Source: a virus
DNA length: 28,616 bases
IMG/VR virus record: IMGVR_UViG_3300030106_006359
Location: 1 to 28,616 of that record
Direction: 5' to 3' (one strand)
This document shows positions 10,965 to 20,008 of this stretch, piece after piece. The notes below the pieces were generated by a model, which was given only the letters and a program-made list of their open reading frames with translations, did not search any database and had not been told where the DNA came from. Position 1 is the stretch's first letter; each line of letters begins with the position of its first letter. Position numbers and translations under genes: made by a program.

Positions 10965-12416
10965 ATGAATCAGGCATCGTTAGAGGAGCAAGAGCTAAAA
11001 TTAAGACTCCGTTTAGCGCAGTTGGAGCGCAATGAAGCTTGTCAAAATAATTTTTTAACTTTTGTCCGTAGGCTATGGCCCGAGTTCATTACAGGGCGAC
11101 ACCATAAAATTATTGCCGAGAAACTCGAACGGGTAGCCAGGGGCGAATTGAAACGTTTGATCATCAACATGGCTCCACGGCACACGAAAAGTGAGTTTGC
11201 GTCTTTTCTTTTTCCCGCTTGGATGATGGGCCGTAATCCGCGCATGAAGATCATTCAGGCAACGCATACGACCGAGCTTGCGGTGAACTTTGGTCGTAAG
11301 ACCAAGAACCTGATTGACAATGACGAGTACAAAGAAATCTTTCCCGAGGTCAAATTAGCAGCGGATAGTAAAGCCTCTGGTCGTTGGGATACAAGTTCGG
11401 GTGGGATGTATTACGCCGTGGGCGTCGGTTCAAACCTCGCGGGCCGTGGTGGTGACTTGGTGATTATTGATGATCCGCATTCGGAGCAAACAGCCATGTC
11501 CAATACAGGTTTTGATGATGCCTGGGATTGGTACACTGGGGGCCCCCGACAACGTCTCCAGCCGGGTGGTTCGATTGTCTTGGTGCAGACGCGCTGGTCG
11601 GAGAAGGATATGACCGGGCAATTGATTCGTGCGATGGCAAAAGACCCGTTAGCGGACCAATGGGAGATTGTGGAGTTACCAGCAATTTTTGATGATGGGC
11701 AGCCTTGTTGGCCGGAGTTTTGGAGTCTGGAGGATTTGACCGCCGTCCGCGCTTCTATTCCGCCGAGTAAATGGAACGCGCAGTATCAGCAGAATCCCAC
11801 GGGCGAAGAAAACGCAATTATCCCTCGCGAGTGGTGGTGCAAGTGGGAGCAGGATAATGTGCCGCAGTTACAGTTTGTTATCCAGTCTTACGATACGGCA
11901 TTCAGTCGCCGCGAGACTTCGGACTACAGTGCGATTACGACGTGGGGTGTTTTTTACCCGGTGGAGGGCGAAGGTCCAAACTTGATTTTATTGGATAGCA
12001 AAAAGGGGCGCTGGGACTTTCCTGAGCTCAAAGAGATTGCGCTCGAGCAATATAATTATTGGGAGCCTGATACGGTGATCGTGGAGGCTAAGGCCAGCGG
12101 TTTACCGTTGACGCAGGAGATGCGTCAGACGGGGATTCCGGTGGTGAATTTTACGCCGTCGAAAGGTAACGATAAGGTCAGCCGGGTACACGCCGTCTCG
12201 CCGTTGTTTGAGGCTGGGATGGTTTGGGCCCCCGATACAACTTTTGCTGAGGAGTTGATTGAGGAGGTGGCGGCGTTCCCCAATGGCGAATACGACGACC
12301 TTGTGGATAGTATGACGCAGGCTTTGATGCGGTATCGGCAGGGTAATTTTGTGCAATTGCCGTCAGATAGTTGGGAAGATGGGGTACAATCTGCTAGAGT
12401 TCGCGCATACTACTAA
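10965..12416 (+). CDS. terL: Terminase large subunit
   Basis: A 483-residue packaging motor. The N-terminal ATPase has a Walker A-like PRHTKS (71-76) and Walker B LVIIDD (165-170) with the catalytic acid in the following DDPHSE. The C-terminal RNase H-like nuclease has Asp310 in SYDTAF, a second acid in VEAKASG and Asp444/Asp445/Asp448 in YDDLVDS. It translocates DNA through the portal and cuts it into genome lengths. The gene begins at ATG 10965 after GGGTCCCCCGG; no strong ribosome binding site is seen. It opens the packaging and head operon. Confidence 0.95.
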   Translation: MNQASLEEQELKLRLRLAQLERNEACQNNFLTFVRRLWPEFITGRHHKIIAEKLERVARGELKRLIINMAPRHTKSEFASFLFPAWMMGRNPRMKIIQATHTTELAVNFGRKTKNLIDNDEYKEIFPEVKLAADSKASGRWDTSSGGMYYAVGVGSNLAGRGGDLVIIDDPHSEQTAMSNTGFDDAWDWYTGGPRQRLQPGGSIVLVQTRWSEKDMTGQLIRAMAKDPLADQWEIVELPAIFDDGQPCWPEFWSLEDLTAVRASIPPSKWNAQYQQNPTGEENAIIPREWWCKWEQDNVPQLQFVIQSYDTAFSRRETSDYSAITTWGVFYPVEGEGPNLILLDSKKGRWDFPELKEIALEQYNYWEPDTVIVEAKASGLPLTQEMRQTGIPVVNFTPSKGNDKVSRVHAVSPLFEAGMVWAPDTTFAEELIEEVAAFPNGEYDDLVDSMTQALMRYRQGNFVQLPSDSWEDGVQSARVRAYY

Positions 12417-12428
12417 CATTTTTGTGTA

Positions 12429-14486
12429 ATGTCCGAGCAAAGTTTGATACCGGGGCACTCTCCGGCAAAATTCGAGTACGGCTTACCTGATGATGCTCAG
12501 TTAAGTGGCATCGGTCGCTTTCTACAGGCTTTTTCGCCTTTTCGTTACCGCGTGGAGCAAGACCCACGAGCTCCGATTCCTGTCGAAGGGGCTTCTACTT
12601 TTGGGGTCGATGAGCGTGGTGTACCGTTTGAAGAACGTGTGTATACGGAGGCGGTCCCCGGTCAGTATGGCGAGGGTGAGTTTGGGCTGTCCTATATGCC
12701 TGCTGCACGGGCCCTGGGTCAAGGCCTAGAATTTTTCAAAGATTTAGTGATGGATCCGATGACGCGAGAGCGGGCCGCGAACGTGATGCGGCAAACGCCG
12801 GAAATAGCGTCGGAGATGGTACGGCAGGAGCAGCTAAAACTGGACGCCGCGAGTCGGGGATTTGATTTTGTTAGCGATCCTGAAACGGGTGCCGCGTTGC
12901 CGACGGATGAGACCGTATTGTATGCCCCCGCGTTGCTGGCAGCCGGTCGGGTTCTTGGGCCCTCGGTGCCCGAAAGCACGTTAGGTATTTTTGGTGGCCG
13001 CACCGGTCGTTCGGCAAAGGTAATGACCAAAGAATATGACGCGCTCCGTAAGCAAGGGCTCTCGAATCACGAAGCTTTTCATGAATTGGTCCGGCGGTCG
13101 AAAATTGTGGACGAGCGTGAAGAGTTGCCCGGCGAGGGTTTGGTGCGGGATATTTTACAACTGGGTGACAGGAAAGGTTCTTTTTTCCCTGCCTATCGAG
13201 ATCCTTTAGAACCGGACGCCATACGATACATTATTCCTGACGAGCAAGCTGAGTTGATTGTAAAATCCTCCTATGATGACGCTGGCCGTTTTATTCCCAA
13301 CAAGCGCAACGAGGCCAATGAAAAAGTTGCCCCTCCTGGTTTTTACGTGGGACAAGTCGGCATGGAGTTTACGCCGGGCACCACGGTCGGTGACATTCTG
13401 AACGATCCCCTTTTGTTTCGCGAATATCCCATTTTGAAAAACTATCCTGTAGTAGGCAACAAAGATCCCAAGGACCGCACCGCTAGTTTCAACACGGCCA
13501 CCAAAGAAATCAGCTTGCCACGACCCAGTTTTTTCAAGACGACCGCAAGCAACGAAGGTCTTACCCTAGAAGAAAAAAGAGACAAAGAGATTCAGTTTGT
13601 CACTAGTGCCTTGCGCCACGAGCTACAACACGCGGTCCAGGATCTTGACGAGCGTAGTGGTGGTGCGAACAAAAACCAATTTAAGGACGAGCAATATTTA
13701 ATACTAGAAGGCAATAAAAACGCTTTGGGAAGAGCGTTGAACATCAGACTGGATCAAATTTCGGAGAGTTTATTGGAATTAAACGCCGAGGCGCTTCAAA
13801 AACAGCCGGAGGCCCAGCTTTTTGCCAAAGCCGTCAGTCAAAGTGAAAAAGCAAAGCACAAAGAAGCTCTGAAAGAGAAAATTTTGGACACCACGATGGA
13901 TGCGTTACGGGTTTCTGGAGCGTCCAACGCAGGCGCGTCTCGGTTATACAAAAAATTAGTGGATCTGTTGGGTAGCACGGAGTCGGCGGACGAGGCTCTA
14001 GAAGCGCTCCGAGCCACAAGCAAGCAACGCGCAGAATACAACAAAGCGGATCGCAGGTTCAGAGAAAAAGAAAACGAGGTAGAAGATTTGTATCTCGCTA
14101 ATCCAGGAGAAGTGGAGGCCCGTTTGACCCAACTTATGAGCGACGGCGTTCCTGCGGGCAAATTTTTTGCGTACTTTGACGTTCCTGAAGATGCTGGTAG
14201 AGAAATTATGCGACTTATTCCGGATAAATTTGATGCTTTAGACCCGCGCTTCTTATACAACGGCATTCGAGTGGCGGAGGATATTACCGGCGAAGAGTTA
14301 CGTCGGGTCCCCCCAGATATTTTACGCAATTTAGTAACGAGGGGCGGCAAAATCGATCCGACGCAGATAAATCGGTCGCTCATCCCAGAATCTTTTTCGC
14401 CAGAAAATAAAGCAGAAGGTGGTCCTGTAGGCGGTCTTGATGTATATTTTGATCAAATGGAGTTGATGCGAGGGTTAAATGTCTGA
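12429..14486 (+). CDS. Large head-region protein with HELQH metalloprotease motif
   Basis: A 685-residue protein between terminase and portal. Near the middle is ALRHELQHAVQDL, a zincin-type HExxH (His397, Glu398, His401). A candidate third zinc ligand lies far downstream in PGEVEARL (Glu561/Glu563 at 560-565). HExxH followed by Gly-Glu-x-Glu-Ala-Arg is a combination I remember from metalloprotease-like domains in large polyvalent phage proteins. The N-terminal 180 residues are Pro/Gly-rich and unlike anything I recognise; 430-560 is strongly charged and helical. It could process head proteins, act in the ejected set of proteins, or be a virion protease. It overlaps the portal gene by eight bases. 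No clear ribosome binding site precedes the ATG. Confidence 0.65.
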   Translation: MSEQSLIPGHSPAKFEYGLPDDAQLSGIGRFLQAFSPFRYRVEQDPRAPIPVEGASTFGVDERGVPFEERVYTEAVPGQYGEGEFGLSYMPAARALGQGLEFFKDLVMDPMTRERAANVMRQTPEIASEMVRQEQLKLDAASRGFDFVSDPETGAALPTDETVLYAPALLAAGRVLGPSVPESTLGIFGGRTGRSAKVMTKEYDALRKQGLSNHEAFHELVRRSKIVDEREELPGEGLVRDILQLGDRKGSFFPAYRDPLEPDAIRYIIPDEQAELIVKSSYDDAGRFIPNKRNEANEKVAPPGFYVGQVGMEFTPGTTVGDILNDPLLFREYPILKNYPVVGNKDPKDRTASFNTATKEISLPRPSFFKTTASNEGLTLEEKRDKEIQFVTSALRHELQHAVQDLDERSGGANKNQFKDEQYLILEGNKNALGRALNIRLDQISESLLELNAEALQKQPEAQLFAKAVSQSEKAKHKEALKEKILDTTMDALRVSGASNAGASRLYKKLVDLLGSTESADEALEALRATSKQRAEYNKADRRFREKENEVEDLYLANPGEVEARLTQLMSDGVPAGKFFAYFDVPEDAGREIMRLIPDKFDALDPRFLYNGIRVAEDITGEELRRVPPDILRNLVTRGGKIDPTQINRSLIPESFSPENKAEGGPVGGLDVYFDQMELMRGLNV

Positions 14487-16905
14487 AGCAGATACCGGCC
14501 AGGGTGGTCTTATGGACCGAAATGTCCCCTCTCAATTGGACATCGAAGACCTTGAAGCAGAACTAGAAATAGAATTACCGGGGTCACAGAATGATGTGAC
14601 TGCCATGATCCAAGCAGAAAACGTTGGTGAGATCGCAATCGAGGCGGAAGAAGACGGTGGTGTTGTCATCGACTTTGATCCCCAGGATGCTCGAGGGACT
14701 AGCGACGACTTTTACGCGAACCTGGCAGAAGAGATGCCAGAACGAGAGCTTGCTCGCATCGCCAACGAACTATTGGGCGAATTCGACGCAAATAAAGCCA
14801 GTCGGCAAGATTGGGAAGACGCCTACGCAAATGGGCTCGAGTTACTTGGTTTTTCATACGAAGAGCGCACGGAACCTTTTCGCGGTGCCTCTGGCGTAAC
14901 CCACCCGCTTCTAGCCGAAGCAGCAACGCAATTCCAAGCCCAAGCATTCAACGAGCTTTTACCACCCTCTGGGCCGGTGCGCACAGTCGTTATGGGCAAA
15001 GAAACTGCGGAAAAAATGGACCAGGCCCAACGCGTCAAGCAGTTTATGAATTATTACCTGACCAATGTCATGGAGGAATACACGCCAGACATGGATCAGA
15101 TGCTGTTTTATTTGCCTCTGGCAGGCTCAACTTTTAAGAAAACGTATTTTGATGAAGCTTTGAACCGCGCGGTCAGCAAATTTGTGCCGGTAGAAAATTT
15201 AGTCGTCCCTTATGAGACCGCAGATCTGGAGACGTGTCCGAATATCACCCAAGTTGTTCGCATGTCTCTCAACGATTTGCGTAAAAATCAGATATCGGGT
15301 TTTTATTTAGATATTGAAGTGTTACCGGCGCAACAAGATATTACGTCGGTGATGGAGGAGACCAACCGCATCGAAGGGGTTGAGCCCTCACAAATCGATT
15401 ATGATTGCACGTTATTGGAATGTCATGTTGACCTCGACCTGGAAGGTTACGAGGACATGAATGAGGACGGTGAACCTACTGGAATCAAGGTTCCTTACAT
15501 CGTCACTTTGTCGCAAGACAATGGTCAGGTTCTAGCCATCCGTCGGAACTACGACGAGGATGACGAGTCTCGACAAAAAGTACAGTATTTTACGCATTTT
15601 AAATTTTTGCCAGGTTTTGGGTTTTACGGGCTAGGTTTGATCCACACGATTGGTGGTCTGTCGCGCACGGCTACCGCAGCGCTGCGGCAATTAATTGATG
15701 CTGGGACGCTCAGTAATTTGCCTGCCGGATTCAAGGCTCGAGGTCTGCGTATCAGGGACGATGACGATCCTTTGCAGCCTGGCGAGTTCCGGGATGTAGA
15801 TGCTCCAGGTGGAGCGATACGCGATAGCTTGATGCCATTGCCTTTCAAAGGACCCGATCCCACCTTATTTAATTTGCTTGGCTTTGTCGTGCAAGCAGGA
15901 CAACGGTTTGCCACGATTACCGACTTGAAAGTTGGCGATGGTAACCAGTCAGCAGCAGTCGGCACGACGATTGCGATGCTCGAGCAGGGTTCGCGGGTGA
16001 TGAGCGCCGTGCATAAGCGTTTGCATTACGCAATGAAAAAAGAATTCCGTATTTTGGCGCGGGTTATGCACGAAAGCTTGCCGCAAAAATACCCGTACAC
16101 GGTGACGGGGGCCGAAGAAGATGTCATGCGCGAAGATTTTGATGATCGCATTGACGTAATTCCTGTCAGTAACCCGAATGTATTCAGTCAAGCGCAACGT
16201 ATTATGTTAGCGCAAACGAAATTGCAGTTAGCGGGCTCTGCCCCGGACTTGCACAACATGCCGGAGATTTTCCGAGACATGTACGAAGCTTTGGGTATTA
16301 CTGACGTAGAACGAATCATGAAATCTGCGCCTAAAGACGAGGCGGTTGCGAAAGATCCGATCCAAGAAAACATCGATTCTATAGAAATGCTGGCGCTCAA
16401 AGTGTTCCCCGGTCAGAATCATGACGCGCACATTATGACACACCTTACTTTCTCTATTGGACCGATGGCTTCAGCGTCCCCACCGATTGCGGTAGCTTTG
16501 CAAAAACATATTATGGAACATGTCAAAGTGCAGGCGCAGGAACAAGCACAAATCGCTATGGAGCAGCAACAAATCGCCGGCGGGACAGCCTCTGAACTTG
16601 AAATGGAATCGTTGATTGCCCAATTCGAGGCGCAGGGAATGCAAAAACTGAAAGAAATGTCTGCGCAATTGACTGGTCAGGGCCAACCGGACCCACTAAT
16701 TGAGTTAAAACAGCAAGAATTGCAACAAAAAGCTCAAAAAGAAGCCGCAGATACTCAAATAGATCTGCAAAAACTGGGTCTGGAGCAACAAAATCAAGAA
16801 ACAAGGGCAGCACAATTCCAGCAACGGCTTGCTTCACAAGAAAAACAAACTGGTGCTAGAATAAATGCGGCTCTTGAACGAGAACTTTTGAAAAAGGAAC
16901 GGTAA
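14479..16905 (+). CDS. Portal protein
   Basis: An 808-residue protein of the size and composition of portals from P22-like and related podoviruses. It forms the ring at one head vertex through which DNA enters and leaves. The acidic N-terminal 90 residues (EDLEAELEIEL and similar) precede the core, which has SRQDWEDAYANGLELLGF, FRGASGVTHPLLAEAA, and a long helical region FNLLGFVVQAGQRFATITD with KVGDGNQSAAVGTTIAMLEQ downstream. The last 170 residues are Gln/Ala/Glu-rich coiled coil, like the portal barrel. It starts inside the preceding gene and is followed at two bases by the next ORF. Confidence 0.88.
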   Translation: MSEADTGQGGLMDRNVPSQLDIEDLEAELEIELPGSQNDVTAMIQAENVGEIAIEAEEDGGVVIDFDPQDARGTSDDFYANLAEEMPERELARIANELLGEFDANKASRQDWEDAYANGLELLGFSYEERTEPFRGASGVTHPLLAEAATQFQAQAFNELLPPSGPVRTVVMGKETAEKMDQAQRVKQFMNYYLTNVMEEYTPDMDQMLFYLPLAGSTFKKTYFDEALNRAVSKFVPVENLVVPYETADLETCPNITQVVRMSLNDLRKNQISGFYLDIEVLPAQQDITSVMEETNRIEGVEPSQIDYDCTLLECHVDLDLEGYEDMNEDGEPTGIKVPYIVTLSQDNGQVLAIRRNYDEDDESRQKVQYFTHFKFLPGFGFYGLGLIHTIGGLSRTATAALRQLIDAGTLSNLPAGFKARGLRIRDDDDPLQPGEFRDVDAPGGAIRDSLMPLPFKGPDPTLFNLLGFVVQAGQRFATITDLKVGDGNQSAAVGTTIAMLEQGSRVMSAVHKRLHYAMKKEFRILARVMHESLPQKYPYTVTGAEEDVMREDFDDRIDVIPVSNPNVFSQAQRIMLAQTKLQLAGSAPDLHNMPEIFRDMYEALGITDVERIMKSAPKDEAVAKDPIQENIDSIEMLALKVFPGQNHDAHIMTHLTFSIGPMASASPPIAVALQKHIMEHVKVQAQEQAQIAMEQQQIAGGTASELEMESLIAQFEAQGMQKLKEMSAQLTGQGQPDPLIELKQQELQQKAQKEAADTQIDLQKLGLEQQNQETRAAQFQQRLASQEKQTGARINAALERELLKKER

Positions 16906-16907
16906 TA

Positions 16908-17105
16908 ATGGCAAGAACAGTCAAATTTGAGGGTAAAACGCCGGCTAATCCGCCAAAAGCGGTTGATTTTGCACAAATCGATGATCAGGGGCGCATACCT
17001 TATGGAAAAACAGCCGACGTAGCAATACCGGAGAAACTCGAGGTGTTGACGGCGCGTGGCATGGGCGCGGCGAAAAAAGGCGGCGGCTATCTAGGATATA
17101 AGTAG
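16908..17105 (+). CDS. Small basic head-region protein
   Basis: A 65-residue protein (MARTVKFEGKTPANPPK start) ending in Gly/Lys-rich AAKKGGGYLGYK; not recognised. The ATG follows the portal stop by two bases, within GGAACGGTAATAATGG. Its stop overlaps the GTG of the next gene. Small basic proteins in this slot are common in marine phages, but their role is unknown. Confidence 0.55.
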   Translation: MARTVKFEGKTPANPPKAVDFAQIDDQGRIPYGKTADVAIPEKLEVLTARGMGAAKKGGGYLGYK

Positions 17106-17242
17106 TGCCCTTAAAGCCCGGTCGCCAGCCGAAAGTGATTAACGCAAACATCTCAAAGCTTATGAAAGAAGGTTATAAGCATAAGCAGGCGGTGGCGATT
17201 GCGTTACAACAAGCCGGTAAGAACAGGAAGAAAAAAACATGA
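17105..17242 (+). CDS. Small Lys-rich protein, KQAVAIAL type (DUF6496-like)
   Basis: A 45-residue protein read from a GTG that overlaps the previous stop (TAGTG). Its pattern, MPLKPG near the start, then NISKLMKEGYKHKQAVAIAL and QQAGKNRKKK, matches a very widespread small phage protein family that I associate with DUF6496. The biochemical role is unknown; it is usually found near portal or head genes. Its TGA overlaps the next ATG (ATGA), which confirms the frame. Confidence 0.7.
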   Translation: MPLKPGRQPKVINANISKLMKEGYKHKQAVAIALQQAGKNRKKKT

Positions 17243-17952
17243 TGGGTTTACAAGCAGGCATCGGTAGTTTCTTGAGTCCGCGTCCTATGCGACAAGGAGG
17301 ATCTCCTACTTATGGGGCAGATTTTAGAGGCACGGCTCGAAGGCAATTCGACACTGATCTCTCTGGTGGAACCTGGAGTATTTTCAACCCCGGCAGAAAA
17401 GTGAAACTAGATGATCAGGGTAATCCTATCTATGATTATACAAAAAGCTTCGAAGAAGCGGTTGGACCGCGTCCGAAGGAACCAGAAAGTGGGGATTTCA
17501 AAGAATTGGAAACTTATGGTATTAACGTTTCTAATTATGAGCTTGCAAAAAACACTTGGGAATCGATGACACCCGAAGAACGAGAACGGGAATTTATGGC
17601 GGTGTATAGTCGAAATGTGAGTAATGTCAGTAAAGGCGATCCTGCGAACGAAGTGCCGAGTGTCGGCGTCATTGGCGACCTCCCTGGAGGCGATACGGAC
17701 GGTAAGCCGGATCCTTTTGTTCCGATAACGATGCGAGACATAAGAGTCGCGTCGAACGTAGGGCCTAATTTAGAGAATCAAATGGTGGACCGATTACCTA
17801 CAAACCCTTTCAATCCGCCGGCAACGCCTGAAAAACAATTCGTGTTACCACAACCCATTTTTATTCCGGCCCCCCTGCCTGACCAGAAAACGGGTATGAC
17901 TTTAGCCTCTGACGCTTTGATAGGGGGATTTGCGCCGACTCCAAACGCGTGA
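17239..17952 (+). CDS. Hypothetical head-region protein
   Basis: A 237-residue Pro/Gly/Asn-rich protein beginning MMGLQAGIGSFLSPRPMRQG; not recognised. The middle (SNYELAKNTWESMTPEERER) is helical; the rest appears extended and the C-terminal 90 residues contain many prolines (PPATPEKQFVLPQPIFIPAP). Such composition is typical of flexible virion components. It starts with an ATGA overlap and lies among portal and scaffold genes, so a structural role is likely. Confidence 0.5.
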   Translation: MMGLQAGIGSFLSPRPMRQGGSPTYGADFRGTARRQFDTDLSGGTWSIFNPGRKVKLDDQGNPIYDYTKSFEEAVGPRPKEPESGDFKELETYGINVSNYELAKNTWESMTPEEREREFMAVYSRNVSNVSKGDPANEVPSVGVIGDLPGGDTDGKPDPFVPITMRDIRVASNVGPNLENQMVDRLPTNPFNPPATPEKQFVLPQPIFIPAPLPDQKTGMTLASDALIGGFAPTPNA

Positions 17953-17975
17953 TAAGATTTTATCAGAGTTTGAAA

Positions 17976-17988
17976 GATTATATGCGAC
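17976..17988 (-). promoter_or_regulatory. Inverted copy of the recurring motif
   Basis: Read on the minus strand this is GTCGCATATAATC, identical over 12 bases to the copy before 5164 (TCGCATATAATC). It sits at the start of the gene at 17989. On the minus strand it would point back over the head genes, where no minus-strand gene exists, so an operator role or coincidence is more likely than a promoter. A weak GATAA/TTATC hairpin (17951-17964) lies just upstream. Confidence 0.3.
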
Positions 17989-18186
17989 ATGGATGAAATT
18001 TTTATTGCCGAGGCGGTGTATCGGATTATACGAGAAAGACGCCAGGCAGTAATCGATTTGTTAATTTATAATAATGTAAACTCAATGGAACAATATCGTG
18101 GCTTGATGGGCAATTTAGATGCCCTCAATCACGTGGAACAGGAACTCTCCAACCTGCTAGATAAACAGGAGCAATCGGATGACTGA
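17989..18186 (+). CDS. Small helical head-region protein
   Basis: A 65-residue, almost fully helical protein (FIAEAVYRIIRERRQAVIDL, then SMEQYRGLMGNLDALNHVEQ and ELSNLLDKQEQ). The pattern recalls a small conserved protein common beside the co-chaperonin gene in marine phages, from memory. Function unknown. It overlaps the co-chaperonin gene by eight bases, so the two are likely co-translated. Confidence 0.6.
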   Translation: MDEIFIAEAVYRIIRERRQAVIDLLIYNNVNSMEQYRGLMGNLDALNHVEQELSNLLDKQEQSDD

Positions 18187-18601
18187 AGAAGCAAGCGTTA
18201 CGAACTTAGAACAGGCTTATCAACAAGAGCCGTTTTTTCTCAACCCAGACACTTTACCGGATTCATTGCTTGAAAGGATGCCCTCCCCAACAGGATGGCG
18301 CGTTTTGATTCTGCCTTATCGAGGTCAAGGAAAAACCGAGGGCGGTATTCTTTTGGCTCATGAGACACAAGAACGCACAAACGTCAATACGCAAGTCGGT
18401 TACGTGTTGAAAATGGGTCCATTGGCTTACCAGGATACCGAAAAGTTTCCAGATGGGGCTTGGTGTCAAGAAAAACAATGGGTAATGTTTGCTCGCTACG
18501 CGGGGTCCAGGTTTGAAATAGATGGTGGAGAGGTAAGGATTCTGAATGATGACGAAATCTTAGCCACTATTCTCGATCCCAACGATATTAAACAAACGTA
18601 G
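18179..18601 (+). CDS. GroES-like co-chaperonin
   Basis: A 140-residue protein with the Cpn10 (GroES) pattern: PTGWRVLILPYRGQGKTEGG at residues 37-56, followed by the mobile-loop-like ILLAHETQERTN region, then VGYVLKMGPLAY, WVMFARYAGSRFEI and EVRILNDDEILATI. These correspond to the beta-barrel strands of GroES. It would cap GroEL, probably that of the host, and help fold capsid proteins, as gp31 does in T4. The placement between portal and scaffold genes fits. It is longer than GroES (about 97) by an N-terminal extension of about 35 residues and additional loops. Confidence 0.8.
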   Translation: MTEEASVTNLEQAYQQEPFFLNPDTLPDSLLERMPSPTGWRVLILPYRGQGKTEGGILLAHETQERTNVNTQVGYVLKMGPLAYQDTEKFPDGAWCQEKQWVMFARYAGSRFEIDGGEVRILNDDEILATILDPNDIKQT

Positions 18602-18609
18602 AGGTACTG

Positions 18610-19500
18610 ATGTCAGAACAAACGCAAGTAGATTTAGATTTAGAGGGTGAAGAAGAAGCTGTCGTTGATTTGCCCGGTTCGGAAGAGGTAGAGCAAGCTC
18701 CTGTAGAGGAAACGCCCGTAGAGGATAATTACGAAAAGGCGGAAAACTCTACACAGAAACGTATCAATCGCCTCACGAAGAAAATGAGAGAGTCTGAGCG
18801 GCAATCTGACGCCGCTCTTCAATACGCGCAGGAAGTTCAAAAAGAAAATGAGGCTTTGAAGCAAAGACTTAACGCGCTTGACAATAATTATGTCGATCAA
18901 TATTCAGGCCGGGTGGAAAGTGAACTAGCGCAAGCGGAAAGTGAATTAGCGCAAGCGGTCGAACTGGCAGATTCCAAAGCGGTCGTTGCAGCCCAAAGAA
19001 AGCTTACTAATTTAGCGATAGAGGCAGACCGCGCAAACCAAGCAAAAAATAGGCAAAAAGCACAACAAGAACAAGTACAAGCCGCTCCGGCACAGGCTGC
19101 TGCGCCAGCGGTACAGCAACCTCAACAACCAGCAAGGCCCGACCCAAAAGCGGAAGCTTGGGCCTCAAAAAACCCTTGGTTCGGTGAAAACGAAGCGATG
19201 ACATATGCTGCTTTTGGTATTCACAAAAAATTAATTGAGGAAGAAGGGTTTGATCCGCAGAGCGATGAATATTACAATGAACTTGATAGGCAGATTGCGA
19301 CGGCGTTTAACACACAGCCAGAAGAATCTGCTACAGTGGTTGATACCGGCAAACGACCCGCCCAGACGGTAGCCGGTGCAACTAGAACGAAAAAATCTGG
19401 GCGCAGTGGGAAAAAGGTTCGACTCACCCCGAGCCAAGTTGCAATAGCAAAGAAATTGGGTGTGCCGCTTGAAGAATATGCGAAACACGTGAAGGAGTAA
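18610..19500 (+). CDS. Scaffolding protein
   Basis: A 296-residue, highly charged protein with the build of a head scaffold: an acidic N terminus, a long coiled coil (residues 50-150), an Ala/Gln/Pro linker, and a C-terminal part (AWASKNPWFGENEAMTYAAF, then SDEYYNELDRQI) matching scaffolds of marine phages. The end (VRLTPSQVAIAKKLGVPLEE, YAKHVKE) is a compact helical region probably binding the capsid protein. It directs procapsid assembly and is then lost. An exact 7-residue repeat (ESELAQA twice) lies in the coiled coil. It starts nine bases after the co-chaperonin gene. Confidence 0.85.
   Translation: MSEQTQVDLDLEGEEEAVVDLPGSEEVEQAPVEETPVEDNYEKAENSTQKRINRLTKKMRESERQSDAALQYAQEVQKENEALKQRLNALDNNYVDQYSGRVESELAQAESELAQAVELADSKAVVAAQRKLTNLAIEADRANQAKNRQKAQQEQVQAAPAQAAAPAVQQPQQPARPDPKAEAWASKNPWFGENEAMTYAAFGIHKKLIEEEGFDPQSDEYYNELDRQIATAFNTQPEESATVVDTGKRPAQTVAGATRTKKSGRSGKKVRLTPSQVAIAKKLGVPLEEYAKHVKE
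18916..18957 (+). repeat. 21-bp in-frame tandem duplication in the scaffold gene
   Basis: Two 21-base units, differing by one base, encode ESELAQA twice in the coiled coil. A heptad unit duplicated in frame lengthens the coil by one turn set and keeps its register. Confidence 0.85.
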
Positions 19501-19507
19501 AACTTAA

Positions 19508-19981
19508 ATGGAACAAACTGAAATGACTGTTAAAAGAACTCCCCGCGCTAAACAAACTAGGGAGAACCAAAGTGTAAGAAAACCTTGGGCTCCACCGTCT
19601 ATGTTAGATGCACCACCTGCTCCTGAAGGTTTTGTTCATCGTTGGATCCGTGCTGAGACGCGAGGTTTTGACGATACAAAAAATGTCAGCGCAAAATTAA
19701 GAGAAGGTTGGACGCTAGTGCGCTCCGACGAATATCCCGATTTTGAACTTCCCGTTGTGGAATCAGGTAAATACGAAGGTGTGTTTGGTGTTGGCGGGCT
19801 TCTCCTCGCAAGATTGCCAAAAGAAACGGCTGACGAAAGGAACCAGTATTTTGCACAACGCAATGCTGACCAAATGGAAGCGTTAGATCATGACATGATG
19901 CGAGAGAATGCACACTCAACTATGACGATTAGTAAACCTGATCGTCAATCTCGTGTAACCTTCGGTGGTCCACAAAAGTAG
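19508..19981 (+). CDS. Conserved head-region protein between scaffold and capsid
   Basis: A 157-residue protein. The strings KPWAPPSMLDAP, GFVHRWIRAETRGFDD, YPDFELPVVESGKYEGV, GVGGLLLARLP and PDRQSRVTFGG match, from memory, a protein found beside capsid genes in many marine phages. It may be a structural or assembly factor. The N-terminal 30 residues are basic and probably disordered. GAAGGAG lies nine bases before the ATG. Confidence 0.65.
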   Translation: MEQTEMTVKRTPRAKQTRENQSVRKPWAPPSMLDAPPAPEGFVHRWIRAETRGFDDTKNVSAKLREGWTLVRSDEYPDFELPVVESGKYEGVFGVGGLLLARLPKETADERNQYFAQRNADQMEALDHDMMRENAHSTMTISKPDRQSRVTFGGPQK

Positions 19982-20008
19982 GACTGCCTCATATAGGAGT
20001 AAGATAAA

